From positions 434,001 through 498,000 of the forward strand of contig OZ252227.1 in assembly GCA_965249175.1 (NCBI GenBank): a DNA stretch of 64,000 nucleotides, given 5' to 3'. The translations under genes and the position numbers were made by a program. The notes under the pieces are model-generated. The model saw only the letters and a list, made by a program, of their open reading frames with translations. It ran no database searches and was not told where the DNA came from. Source of the stretch: CAZYFH01 sp965249175. GTDB lineage: Bacteria > Acidobacteriota > Vicinamibacteria > Vicinamibacterales > UBA8438. Positions 25,063 through 34,107 of the stretch are shown here, piece after piece. The first letter of the stretch is position 1, and each line of letters opens with the position of its first letter.

Positions 25063-25752
25063 ATGACTGACGAGAACAAGCCCGACGCCGCCGCCGCGGG
25101 CGGTCCGGCTGCCGCAAAACCGGCCGTTGCAGCCAGACCGAAGCCAAAACCGAAGCCACCGCCGGAACCGCCGAAAGGGCCACCCGATCCGGCACCGCCC
25201 GAGGATATGGCGCTCTCCCCCCTGGTCACGGCCGTGCAGGACGGCGTCCCGGGGGCTGTCCTGCAGGTGTCGTATTGGGTCGGTGACTGGACCATCATCA
25301 TCGCAACCGACCGCCTGCTGGACGTGATGGGTTTTCTCAAGGACGACGAGGGGACGTCGTTCGACTATTGCTCCGACGTCACCGCGACCGACTGGCCCCC
25401 GCGCGACAAGCGCTTTGACGTCGTGTACTGCCTCTATTCGACACGACGCAGACACCGGATTCGCGTGAAGCTGCGCGCGGGCGAATCAGATCCCGTGGAG
25501 TCGGTGACCGGCCTCTGGCCGGGTGCCAACTGGCTCGAACGCGAGGTGTTCGACCAGTTTGGGATCAAATTCGTCAACCATCCAGACCTGCGGCGGATCC
25601 TGATGCCCGACGAGTGGCAGGGGTTTCCGCAGCGGAAGGACTATCCGCTCGAGGGACCGGGGGAGCTGTTGATGGAGAGTCCGCAGGACTGGCTGCGATT
25701 GCGCAACCTGCCTGATGAGGCCGGTATCGACGGCGACTCGGAGATCGAATAG
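25063..25752 (+). CDS. nuoC: NADH-quinone oxidoreductase subunit C, with N-terminal Pro/Lys/Ala extension
   Basis: Peripheral-arm subunit (30-kDa type) of 229 aa. The conserved signature is ANWLEREVFDQFGIKF, followed by RRILMPDEWQGFPQRKDYP. Residues 1-47 are an extra low-complexity segment rich in Ala, Pro and Lys (KPKPKPPPEPPKGPP) that is not part of the usual fold. ATG at 25063 is near the end of nuoA; an internal start near residue 49 (MALSPLV) would give a standard-length NuoC and cannot be excluded. It is not fused to nuoD, which follows after 49 bp. Confidence 0.94.
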   Translation: MTDENKPDAAAAGGPAAAKPAVAARPKPKPKPPPEPPKGPPDPAPPEDMALSPLVTAVQDGVPGAVLQVSYWVGDWTIIIATDRLLDVMGFLKDDEGTSFDYCSDVTATDWPPRDKRFDVVYCLYSTRRRHRIRVKLRAGESDPVESVTGLWPGANWLEREVFDQFGIKFVNHPDLRRILMPDEWQGFPQRKDYPLEGPGELLMESPQDWLRLRNLPDEAGIDGDSEIE

Positions 25753-25801
25753 CCGAGATGTTGGGAACCTGAGCCTGTACGCCCTGAGCCCCAAGCGCCC
25801 C

Positions 25802-26935
25802 ATGACTCTTCCAGTCGCTCGCGCCAGCGCCTCCCAGTTCGACACGAACGAGCTGGTCATCAACATGGGGCCTCAGCACCCGAGCACGCACGGCGTGCTG
25901 CGGGTCGTGCTGAAGCTCGACGGCGAGCGCGTGGTGGAGGCGGATTGCGTCATCGGCTACATCCACCGCGGCATCGAGAAGCTGTGCGAGAACCGGGACT
26001 GGACACACATCGTGCTATTGACGGACCGCATGGACTATGTGGCCGCGGCGACGAACAACCTCGGCTATGTGGAAGCGGTCGAGAAGCTGATGCAGGTCGA
26101 GGTTCCCCGACGCGCGCGATATATCCGCACGATCCTCGCCGAGCTGCAGCGCATTGCGAGCCACTGTCTCTGGCTCGGCACGCACGCCATGGATATCGGT
26201 GCGATGAGCGTCTTGATGTACGCGTTTCGCGAACGCGAGCTCGTGCTCGATCTGTTCGAGGAAATGTGCGGCGCGCGGCTGACCTACAACTCGATGCGGG
26301 TGGGTGGGCTGCCGCTCGACCTGCCGCCGGGATGGGACCAGCGCGCCCGGGTGTTCTGCGATTTGATGGAGAGCAAGCTCGACGACTACGAGATGCTGCT
26401 GACCAACAATCGCATCTGGTTGCAGCGCACGAAGAACATCGGCGTGATCTCCGGGGATGAGGCGATCGGGCTTGGCCTGTGCGGCCCGCCGCTCCGGGCC
26501 TCGGGTGTGTCCCGCGACCTGCGGAAGGACGAGCCAAACGCCGCGTACGCCGAGTTCGACTTCGACGTGCCGCTGGGCACCCATGGCGACACCTACGACC
26601 GGTATCTGATTCGGATGGAAGAGTTCCATCAGTCGATCCGGATCATTCGTCAGGCGCTCGATGGGATACCGGAGGGGCCGATCATGGGCAAGGTGCCGCG
26701 CCTGCTCAAGCCCCCCGCCGGCGAGACGTATCATGCCATCGAGTCACCCAAGGGTGAGCTCGGCTACTTCCTCGTGAGCGACGGGAAGTCGACGAACCCG
26801 TATCGGTTCCGGGTGCGGCCGCCGTCGTTCTGCAACCTCCAGGGGCTCAAGCGGCTGGTCGAGGGGCACCTCGTCGCGGACGTCGTCGCGCTCATTGGCA
26901 CTATCGACATCGTGCTGGGCGAGGTCGATCGGTGA
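25802..26935 (+). CDS. nuoD: NADH-quinone oxidoreductase subunit D
   Basis: 49-kDa peripheral subunit lining the quinone site, 377 aa. Family motifs: VINMGPQHPSTHGVLRVVLK, IGYIHRGIEKLCENRDWTH, VPRRARYIRTILAELQRI, and the C-terminal RPPSFCNLQGL with VADVVALIGTIDIVLGEVDR. The HRGIEK and GPQHPSTHG segments hold the conserved His residues of the quinone pocket. ATG at 25802 is chosen; the frame is open further upstream but overlaps nuoC. It is separated from nuoH by 10 bp. Confidence 0.96.
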   Translation: MTLPVARASASQFDTNELVINMGPQHPSTHGVLRVVLKLDGERVVEADCVIGYIHRGIEKLCENRDWTHIVLLTDRMDYVAAATNNLGYVEAVEKLMQVEVPRRARYIRTILAELQRIASHCLWLGTHAMDIGAMSVLMYAFRERELVLDLFEEMCGARLTYNSMRVGGLPLDLPPGWDQRARVFCDLMESKLDDYEMLLTNNRIWLQRTKNIGVISGDEAIGLGLCGPPLRASGVSRDLRKDEPNAAYAEFDFDVPLGTHGDTYDRYLIRMEEFHQSIRIIRQALDGIPEGPIMGKVPRLLKPPAGETYHAIESPKGELGYFLVSDGKSTNPYRFRVRPPSFCNLQGLKRLVEGHLVADVVALIGTIDIVLGEVDR

Positions 26936-26945
26936 TCACGAAACC

Positions 26946-27944
26946 ATGATCGACATCGTCGTCATCCCGCTCCTCAAGGTCCTCGTTCTGTTCAACGCGA
27001 TCCTGATGTACGTGCTGTTCATGATACTGATGGAGCGCAAGGTCATCGGGTGGGCGCAGTCGCGGCTCGGCCCGATGCGCGTCGGTCCCTACGGCATCCT
27101 GCAGGCGGTTGTCGACCCCATCAAGCTGCTTCTCAAAGAGGACATCACACCGGTCAAAGCCGACCGCTACGTCTTCTCGCTCGCGCCGGTCATGAGCCTG
27201 GTCCCAGCGCTTGCGGTGTTCGCGGTGATCCCGTTCGGGCCCGGCGAGCTGTTCCGCGTCACGGACATCAACGTCGGACTGCTGTTCATCATCTCCGTGA
27301 CGTCGATCGGGGTCTACGGGATCATTCTGGGCGGCTGGGCGTCCAACAGCAAATACCCACTGCTGGCGAGCCTGCGCGCGTCGGCGCAGCTCATCAGCTA
27401 CGAGATCGCCGTGACGATGACGTTGGTCAGCGTCATCGTCACCGCCGGGACGCTGAGCCTCGTCGAGATCGTCGAGGCCCAGCAAGACCGGGGCATCTGG
27501 TTCGCGTTCTGGCAGCCGGTGGCGCTGGTACTTGTGTTCATCGGCGGCCTCGCCGAAACGAACCGCATCCCGTTCGATCTGCCGGAGGCAGAAACGGAGC
27601 TCACCGGCGGGTTTCACACGGAGTACAGCGGCTGGCGCTACTCGATGTTCATGCTCGCCGAGTACGCGAACATCTTCGTCATCTCGGCCGTGGTGGTGGT
27701 TATCTTCTTCGGCGGCTGGCTTGCGCCGTTCCCGAACGTCACCTGGCTGTCGTTCCTTGGTTTCGTGCCGGCCTGGATCTGGTTTGGCGGGAAGATCTTT
27801 GTGATTCTCTACGTCTTCATCTGGCTACGGGCCACGTTCCCGAGGTATCGCTACGACCAGCTCATGGCGCTTGGCTGGAAGGTCCTGATCCCGATCGCGA
27901 TCGGCAACCTGGTCATCACCGGTGTTGTGAAGGTCCTCCTGTAG
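26946..27944 (+). CDS. nuoH: NADH-quinone oxidoreductase subunit H
   Basis: Membrane subunit forming the junction with the peripheral arm and part of the quinone cavity, 332 aa and eight helices. Motifs: ERKVIGWAQSRLGPMRVGP, ADRYVFSLAP, the loop GLAETNRIPFDLPEAETEL, and YSGWRYSMFMLAEYANI. ATG at 26946 gives the usual short N-terminus. The next gene is nuoJ, 5 bp away; nuoI, normally between H and J, is missing. Confidence 0.96.
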   Translation: MIDIVVIPLLKVLVLFNAILMYVLFMILMERKVIGWAQSRLGPMRVGPYGILQAVVDPIKLLLKEDITPVKADRYVFSLAPVMSLVPALAVFAVIPFGPGELFRVTDINVGLLFIISVTSIGVYGIILGGWASNSKYPLLASLRASAQLISYEIAVTMTLVSVIVTAGTLSLVEIVEAQQDRGIWFAFWQPVALVLVFIGGLAETNRIPFDLPEAETELTGGFHTEYSGWRYSMFMLAEYANIFVISAVVVVIFFGGWLAPFPNVTWLSFLGFVPAWIWFGGKIFVILYVFIWLRATFPRYRYDQLMALGWKVLIPIAIGNLVITGVVKVLL

Positions 27945-27949
27945 GACGA

Positions 27950-28474
27950 ATGGCAATGGTGGACGCAATCGTTTTCTACACGTTGGCCGCGTTCATCCTT
28001 GGGCTCGGCGTCCTCGTGATCTCGGCACGCAGCGCGGTGCACAGCGTGCTCTTTCTCGTCATGGACTTTCTCTTCGTCGCGATGCTGTATGTGACGCTGG
28101 CCGCCGAGTTCGTGGCGGTGATCCAGGTGCTCGTCTACGCCGGCGGCATCGTCGTCCTCTATCTGTTCGTCGTGATGCTCGTCAACCTCAAGCGCGAGCC
28201 GGAGCGGCATGCCGACACGCGTCGTCTCGGTGTCTCGGGGATGCTGCTGGCGGGCGCCGTGCTGGTAGAGCTCGTCGGGATCGCCGTCTACACGGCGTCG
28301 CGGGATAGGGCCCCGGCGGTGGCGGCCGCAGCCGTCGAGATACCTGTCGAGGGCAACACCGAGCAGCTAGGGTGGGTGCTCTATACGAGCTATCTGATCC
28401 CGTTCGAGTTGGCCTCGATGCTGCTGCTCGTCGCAATGGTCGGCGCCATCGTCCTCGCGAAACGATTCGCCTGA
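27950..28474 (+). CDS. nuoJ: NADH-quinone oxidoreductase subunit J
   Basis: Membrane subunit of 174 aa with five helices. Motifs: SVLFLVMDFLFVAMLYVTL, AEFVAVIQVLVYAGGIVVLY and VVMLVNLK, the last containing the pi-bulge helix region of family members. The ATG at 27950 follows AGGA closely; a second ATG two codons later is possible. A longer open frame upstream is a shadow of nuoH. Between nuoH and nuoK in the operon. Confidence 0.94.
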   Translation: MAMVDAIVFYTLAAFILGLGVLVISARSAVHSVLFLVMDFLFVAMLYVTLAAEFVAVIQVLVYAGGIVVLYLFVVMLVNLKREPERHADTRRLGVSGMLLAGAVLVELVGIAVYTASRDRAPAVAAAAVEIPVEGNTEQLGWVLYTSYLIPFELASMLLLVAMVGAIVLAKRFA

Positions 28475-28495
28475 CACTGACCGCTGGAGACCGGA

Positions 28496-28804
28496 GTGCT
28501 GGAGATAACCCCGCTTCACTACAGCCTGTTGTCGGCCGCGCTCTTCATCATCGGGGTCATCGGCGTCCTCGTGCGCCGCAACATCATCATCATCTTCATG
28601 TCGATCGAGCTCATCCTGAATGCCGTCAACATCAATCTGGTGGCCCTGTCCGACCAGCTTCAGGATCTCTCGGGACAGGTGTTCGTCGTGTTCGTCATCG
28701 CGGTCGCGGCCGCCGAGGCCGCAGTGGGGCTGGGCATCATCATCGCCTTCTACCGCAACAAGGAAACCGTGAACATCGACGAGATGCAGATCATGCGGTG
28801 GTAG
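28496..28804 (+). CDS. nuoK: NADH-quinone oxidoreductase subunit K
   Basis: Small antiporter-like membrane subunit, 102 aa, three helices. Motifs: LSAALFIIGVIGVLVRRNII, FMSIELILNAVNINLVAL with the membrane Glu, and the second Glu in VAAAEAAVGLGIIIAFYR; both are proposed proton-path residues. It starts with GTG at 28496 after a GGAG. Confidence 0.95.
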   Translation: MLEITPLHYSLLSAALFIIGVIGVLVRRNIIIIFMSIELILNAVNINLVALSDQLQDLSGQVFVVFVIAVAAAEAAVGLGIIIAFYRNKETVNIDEMQIMRW

Positions 28805-28824
28805 CCCGCGCGGCGTAGACCCTC

Positions 28825-30867
28825 ATGGATCTCATCTGGCTCATTCCGCTCCTGCCCGGCGTCGGCGCGGCCCTCAACGGGCTGCTAGGGATCCGCTTTT
28901 TCAGCAAGCGGACGTCGGGACTGCTGGCGTCGACGACGATGGCCGCGGCGTTCGTGCTGTCGGTGAACGCATTCCTCCAGCTCCTCGGGTCCGAGGAGCG
29001 CTTTCACCAGGTGACGGTGGCGAGCTGGATCCCGGCGATCCCGCTGGAGACGGTCGACGGCATCGGCGCGTTCGAGGTGCCATGGGCCTTCACGCTGGAC
29101 CCGCTGTCGGCAATGATGTTGTTGATCGTCACCGGTATCGGGTTCCTGATCCACATCTACTCGATCGGGTACATCGATCACGAGTCGCGTGGCGGCGTCG
29201 CGCGCTTCTTCTGCTATCTCAACCTGTTCTGCTTCTTCATGCTGATCCTGGTGCTCGGGAGCAGCTTCCTCGTGATGTTCGTCGGGTGGGAGGGCGTCGG
29301 GCTCAGCTCGTATCTCCTCATCGGCTACTGGTATCACAAGCAGAGCGCGACCGACGCCGGGAAGAAAGCATTCATCGTCAATCGGGTCGGTGACTGGGGA
29401 TTCATCGTCGGCATCTTCCTGATCTTCTTCACGTTCGGCACACTCGATTTTCGAGGTGTCGCGGTGGCGGCGGCGGCGATGCCGATCGAGACGAGCGCGA
29501 TCGGGTTCGGCGTGCTATCGCTCATCTGCCTCTGTTTGTTCATCGGTGCGACCGGCAAGAGCGCCCAGATCCCGCTCTTTATCTGGCTCCCCGACGCGAT
29601 GGAGGGCCCGACACCGGTCTCCGCGCTCATCCATGCCGCCACCATGGTCACGGCCGGCGTGTACATGGTGTGTCGCAACGCGGTGCTGTTCACCCATGCC
29701 CCGATGGTCATGCAGGTCGTGGCCGTCGTCGGCGCGTTGACCGCGCTGATGGCCGCGACGATTGGCCTCGTCCAGACGGACATCAAACGCGTGCTCGCCT
29801 ACTCGACCGTCTCGCAGCTCGGCTACATGTTCCTGGCGACCGGCGTTGGGGCGTTCGCGGCGGCCGCGTTCCACCTCATGACCCACGCCTTTTTCAAGGC
29901 GCTGCTGTTTCTCGGAAGCGGTTCCGTGATTCACGGGATGAATGAAGAGCAGGACATGCGCCGAATGGGCGGTCTGAAATTCTACATGCCCGTCACGTTC
30001 ATCACGATGTTCATCGGCGCGCTGGCCATCGCCGGTGTCCCCGGCCTCTCCGGTTTCTTCAGCAAGGACGAGATTCTCTACCGCACCTTCTTGCAGAGCC
30101 CGGCGCTGTGGGGCATCGCGGCCGTGACCGCGGCGATGACGGCGTTCTACATGTTCCGGCTCATCAACATGACGTTTTTCGGCGCCTATCGAGGGCCGGA
30201 GGGGGGCGACGCCTGGCACGGACCGCACGAATCGCCACGCTGGATGACGGTGCCGCTGATGGCGCTCGCGCTGGGGGCGATCGTGGCTGGATACGTGGGG
30301 ATCCCAGCCGCGCTCGGCGGCAGCAACGCGATCGAGCATTTCCTCGAGCCGAGCTTCACGGTCGCCGGGGCAGGGCACGCGGAGGAAGTGCACCATCTCT
30401 CGCACACGGCCGAGCTGGGGCTGATGGGGCTGTCGGTCCTCATCGCGCTCGGTGGCATCGCGCTCGCGTATCGGCAGTATGTCGTGCGTCCCGAAGCCGC
30501 GGCGCAGTGGGCGACCCGGTGGGCCGGTGCGCATCGGGTCCTGACCAACAAGTACTACGTCGACGAGCTCTACGATGCCACGGTTGTGCGCGGCACGATG
30601 GGCGGCGCTCTGGGGTTGTGGACCGTCGATCGTCGGGGCGTGGACGGTGTGGTCAACGGTACCGGGTGGGCGACGATCGCGGCGTCCTGGTTCTCACATG
30701 TGCTCGACAAATACGTCGTCGACGGGATCATCAACCTGACCGCCTGGGTCATCGGCGAGGGGAGCTACGTGCTTCGCCGATTCCAGACCGGTCTCCTCCA
30801 GAATTACGCGTTCGCCACGCTCCTCGGCGTGTTTGCGTTCGTGACGTGGTATCTCATCGTGCGGTGA
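28825..30867 (+). CDS. nuoL: NADH-quinone oxidoreductase subunit L
   Basis: Largest antiporter-like proton-pumping subunit, 680 aa, about sixteen helices plus the long lateral helix near the C-terminus. Motifs: WAFTLDPLSAMMLLIVTGIG, GWEGVGLSSYLLIGYW with the key Glu, KSAQIPLFIWLPDAMEGPTP with the pumping Lys, and HLMTHAFFKALLFLGSGSVI. The final 150 residues contain NKYYVDELYD, found in many NuoL. It is 20 bp after nuoK and 13 bp before nuoM. Confidence 0.96.
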   Translation: MDLIWLIPLLPGVGAALNGLLGIRFFSKRTSGLLASTTMAAAFVLSVNAFLQLLGSEERFHQVTVASWIPAIPLETVDGIGAFEVPWAFTLDPLSAMMLLIVTGIGFLIHIYSIGYIDHESRGGVARFFCYLNLFCFFMLILVLGSSFLVMFVGWEGVGLSSYLLIGYWYHKQSATDAGKKAFIVNRVGDWGFIVGIFLIFFTFGTLDFRGVAVAAAAMPIETSAIGFGVLSLICLCLFIGATGKSAQIPLFIWLPDAMEGPTPVSALIHAATMVTAGVYMVCRNAVLFTHAPMVMQVVAVVGALTALMAATIGLVQTDIKRVLAYSTVSQLGYMFLATGVGAFAAAAFHLMTHAFFKALLFLGSGSVIHGMNEEQDMRRMGGLKFYMPVTFITMFIGALAIAGVPGLSGFFSKDEILYRTFLQSPALWGIAAVTAAMTAFYMFRLINMTFFGAYRGPEGGDAWHGPHESPRWMTVPLMALALGAIVAGYVGIPAALGGSNAIEHFLEPSFTVAGAGHAEEVHHLSHTAELGLMGLSVLIALGGIALAYRQYVVRPEAAAQWATRWAGAHRVLTNKYYVDELYDATVVRGTMGGALGLWTVDRRGVDGVVNGTGWATIAASWFSHVLDKYVVDGIINLTAWVIGEGSYVLRRFQTGLLQNYAFATLLGVFAFVTWYLIVR

Positions 30868-30880
30868 CCGGATATGAGCC

Positions 30881-32467
30881 ATGAGTAACGCCGACTTTCC
30901 GCTGCTGTCGCTGATCATGTTCACGCCACTCGTGGGCGCGGTCATCCTGCTGTTCGTCAGCAAGCACCAGACCGACCTGATTCGGTGGATCGCCAACATC
31001 GTCGTGATGGTCGGCTTCCTCGTCTCGCTGCCTCTGTGGTTTGCCTACGACTCGCAGAACCCGGATTGGCAGTTCGTCGAGCGTCTGCCGTGGATCCCGT
31101 CGATTGGGGCCGAGTACTTCCTCGGCGTCGACGGCTTCAGCTCGCTGCTCATTCTGCTGACGACGATGGTGGGGGTCATCGCCGTGCTGTCGTCGTGGAC
31201 CGCGATCACGATGCGGGTCAAGGAGTACTACATCTTCCTGCTGATCCTGCAGACCGGTATGATCGGCGCGTTCGTCGCGCTCGACTTCCTGCTGTTCTTC
31301 TTGTTCTGGGAAGTGATGCTGGTGCCGATGTACTTCCTCATCGGCATCTGGGGCAGTGACAACCGCCTCTATTCGGCGATCAAGTTCTTCCTCTTCACGC
31401 TGGTCGGCAGCGTCGTCATGTTGCTCGGCATCCTGGCCGTCTACTTCTACAACTACGAAGTGACCGGTGTGCTGACGTTCGACATCACGCAGTTTCAACA
31501 ATTGGGCATACCGCCCGAGATGCAGTTCTGGATCTTCCTGGCGTTCTTCCTCGGCTTCGCCGTCAAGGTGCCGATGTTCCCGTTCCACACGTGGCTACCT
31601 GACGCGCATACTGACGCGCCGACGGCCGGCTCCGTCATCCTGGCCGCGGTGCTCCTGAAGATGGGCACCTATGGGTTCATCCGGTTTAGCCTGCCCATCC
31701 TGCCGGAGGCGACGCAGGCGGCGGTCTGGTGGGTCGCCGCGCTGTCGATCGTTGGCGTCATCTACGGCGCGCTGGTCGCAATGGCGCAGCGCGATTGGAA
31801 ACGGTTAGTGGCCTATTCGAGCGTGAGCCACATGGGGTTGGTCATGCTCGGGATGTTCGCCCTGACGCCGGTGGGGATCACGGGCAGCATCGTGCAACAG
31901 CTCAACCACGGCATCTCGACCGGCGCGCTGTTCCTCATCGTGGGCATCGTCTATGAGCGGCGACACACCCGACTCATCTCGGAGTATGGGGGCCTGTCGA
32001 ACGTGATGCCGGTCTACGCGACGATCTTCCTCATCATGACGATGTCGTCGATCGGGCTCCCGACGCTGAACGGGTTCATCGGCGAGGTGCTGATTCTGCA
32101 AGGGGTCTTCGTCGTCAACAAGATGTGGGCGTTCGTGGCCGCGAGCGGCATCGTGCTCGGCGCCGCGTACATGCTCTGGCTCTACCAGCGGACGATGTTC
32201 GGCAAGGTCACGAACCCGAAGAACGAGGCGCTGCCGGACCTTACGCTGCGGGAGTTCGCGACCTTCGTGCCGCTGCTCGTGCTGGCGGTGTGGATCGGGT
32301 TGTATCCCAAGCCGTTCCTGGATCGGCTGAGCACATCGGTCGACCGCGTCGTCGCGCGGGTCAACAGTGACTACACACCACGGTTCGCCGTGACCGACGT
32401 GACCATAGACCCGTCAGACGGCGCCACGGGCGGCATCGACGCGCCGGTCCGCGGCGGAGCCCGGTAA
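30881..32467 (+). CDS. nuoM: NADH-quinone oxidoreductase subunit M
   Basis: Antiporter-like subunit of 528 aa, about fourteen helices. Motifs: EYFLGVDGFSSLLILLTTMV, FFLFWEVMLVPMYFLIGIWG with the conserved Glu, KVPMFPFHTWLPDAHTDAPT with the Lys, and YSSVSHMGLVMLGMFAL. A hydrophilic C-terminal tail of about 40 residues follows the last helix. It is 6 bp from nuoN. Confidence 0.96.
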   Translation: MSNADFPLLSLIMFTPLVGAVILLFVSKHQTDLIRWIANIVVMVGFLVSLPLWFAYDSQNPDWQFVERLPWIPSIGAEYFLGVDGFSSLLILLTTMVGVIAVLSSWTAITMRVKEYYIFLLILQTGMIGAFVALDFLLFFLFWEVMLVPMYFLIGIWGSDNRLYSAIKFFLFTLVGSVVMLLGILAVYFYNYEVTGVLTFDITQFQQLGIPPEMQFWIFLAFFLGFAVKVPMFPFHTWLPDAHTDAPTAGSVILAAVLLKMGTYGFIRFSLPILPEATQAAVWWVAALSIVGVIYGALVAMAQRDWKRLVAYSSVSHMGLVMLGMFALTPVGITGSIVQQLNHGISTGALFLIVGIVYERRHTRLISEYGGLSNVMPVYATIFLIMTMSSIGLPTLNGFIGEVLILQGVFVVNKMWAFVAASGIVLGAAYMLWLYQRTMFGKVTNPKNEALPDLTLREFATFVPLLVLAVWIGLYPKPFLDRLSTSVDRVVARVNSDYTPRFAVTDVTIDPSDGATGGIDAPVRGGAR

Positions 32468-32473
32468 GCCCTC

Positions 32474-33949
32474 ATGCCCGCCGGACTCACCGTCGCCGAT
32501 TTCTACTACATCCTGCCGGAGATCCTGCTGACCGCCGGGGCGCTCCTCGTGCTGGTCGTCGACATGCTGTTCGCCGGTCGCGACAGCGCGGTCTTCTGGA
32601 CGACCGTGGCAACGCTCGTGGCGACGGGCGCGGCGGTGTTGTCGTTTGCCGGTGTGGACGTCACGGTCTCCGCCGGGTTGCTGTCGATCGACGGTTTCGC
32701 CCTGTTCTTCAAAGCAATCTTCTTGCTGTCGGCGTTGCTGACGGTACTGATGGCGGCGCCCTATCTTCGCGTGGAGGCGATGCGCTCCGGCGAGTTCTAC
32801 TTCCTCGTGCTGTGCGCAACGCTCGGCATGATGTTCATGGCGAGCGGTGTCGACCTGATCACCCTCTTCATCGGTCTCGAGACCATGGCGGTCGCGTTCT
32901 ACATCCTGGCGGGGTACCTGAAGCCGAGTCGGCGGTCGAACGAGGCGGCAGTGAAGTACTTCCTCCTCGGGGCCTTCTCGCTGGGCATCCTGCTCTACGG
33001 CATGTCACTCCTCTACGGGGCCACCGGCACGACGAACTTGAGCGCCATGGCCACCGCGATTGCCGGCGGCGAGCGAACCGTCATGCTCGCGCTGGGGCTG
33101 ATCCTGGTCGCCGCCGGAATGGGGTTCAAGCTGGCCGCCGTGCCGTTTCACATGTGGGCGCCCGACGTGTACGAGGGTGCGCCGACACCAGTGACCGCGT
33201 ATCTGTCGGTCGGTTCGAAGGCCGCCTCCTTCGCGATGCTGCTGCGCATTCTGCTCGAGGGACTCCCTGGGTTGGTCGCCGACTGGCAGGCGTTGTTCGC
33301 AATCCTGGCGGTCGTCACCATGACCGTCGGCAACATCGCCGCCATCACGCAGAGCAACATCAAACGGATGCTCGCGTACTCGTCGATCGCGCATGCCGGG
33401 TACGTGCTGATCGGCGTCGTGGCCGCCGGCAGCGTGACGCGCGGCGTGACCGCCACGCTGGTCTACCTCTGGGTCTACCTCTTCATGCAGCTCGGTGCGT
33501 TCGCCATCGTGGCGATGCTGCGGCGGAAGGACGTCGTTGGCGACGAGTTGAAGGACTTGAGCGGGCTCTATTTCCGGAAACCGGTGGCCGCGGTCGCCAT
33601 GCTCATCTTCATGCTGTCGTTGGGGGGGATACCGCCAACGGCCGGTTTCATGGGCAAGTACTGGGTGTTTAGCGCCGCCATCGACGCCGGCTTCATCTGG
33701 CTCGCGGTGGCGGGCGTCGTCAACAGCGCCATCTCGCTCTTCTACTACATCCGCGTGGTCGTGTTCATGTGGCTCAAGGAGGAGACGATCGGGTCACCGA
33801 TCTCGATCGGTCCGGCGATGGCGGTGGCGCTGACCATCGCGGTTGTCGGGTCCCTGCTGTTCGGTGTCTATCCCGAGATGCTCTTCGATCAGGCCCAGCG
33901 CGCCGCTGAGACCCTCGGCGCCGGGGTCTCGACCGCCGCACTCCGCTGA
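32474..33949 (+). CDS. nuoN: NADH-quinone oxidoreductase subunit N
   Basis: Last antiporter-like subunit, 491 aa, about fourteen helices. Motifs: FFLLVLCATLGMMFM-type helix (here FYFLVLCATLGMMFMASG), FIGLETMAVAFYILAGYLK, FKLAAVPFHMWAPDVYEGAP with the central Lys, and KRMLAYSSIAHAGYVLIG. It ends the nuo run; repeats that may terminate transcription lie just downstream, convergent with the atp genes. Confidence 0.96.
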   Translation: MPAGLTVADFYYILPEILLTAGALLVLVVDMLFAGRDSAVFWTTVATLVATGAAVLSFAGVDVTVSAGLLSIDGFALFFKAIFLLSALLTVLMAAPYLRVEAMRSGEFYFLVLCATLGMMFMASGVDLITLFIGLETMAVAFYILAGYLKPSRRSNEAAVKYFLLGAFSLGILLYGMSLLYGATGTTNLSAMATAIAGGERTVMLALGLILVAAGMGFKLAAVPFHMWAPDVYEGAPTPVTAYLSVGSKAASFAMLLRILLEGLPGLVADWQALFAILAVVTMTVGNIAAITQSNIKRMLAYSSIAHAGYVLIGVVAAGSVTRGVTATLVYLWVYLFMQLGAFAIVAMLRRKDVVGDELKDLSGLYFRKPVAAVAMLIFMLSLGGIPPTAGFMGKYWVFSAAIDAGFIWLAVAGVVNSAISLFYYIRVVVFMWLKEETIGSPISIGPAMAVALTIAVVGSLLFGVYPEMLFDQAQRAAETLGAGVSTAALR

Positions 33950-33982
33950 GCATTCGGCTGCCGATGCATCCCGCTCCGCTAC

Positions 33983-34099
33983 GTTGAGCCTCGGTCACAG
34001 ACTCCCGGTCTGCTCCCTCGCCGCGCCTTGCGGGAGCGGGCGCCTCGACACCCTCGGTGCCGTAACGCGGGGGTTCGGGGCGAAGCCCCGTCTCGGGAG
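33983..34099. repeat. Intergenic repeat between nuoN and atpF, copy B (full length)
   Basis: The left part (33983-34046; CCTCGGTCACA, then TGCTCCCTCGCCGCGCC) resembles the interior of the 13439-13603 MITE. The right part (34027-34099) resembles 16023-16100 and includes the GGGGCGAAGCCCC hairpin. It probably also serves as a two-sided terminator for the convergent nuo and atp operons. Confidence 0.6.
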
Positions 34100-34107
34100 A
34101 GGCCGAT

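Noticed and set aside
29515..30534. A 339-codon open frame antisense to nuoL
   Set aside because: Composition typical of an antisense shadow and no domain; nuoL is unambiguous.
34080..34099. Possible tRNA (GGTTCGGGGC resembles a T-loop), also at 16076-16090
   Set aside because: No acceptor stem, anticodon arm or CCA at a fitting distance; the hairpin belongs to an intergenic repeat.
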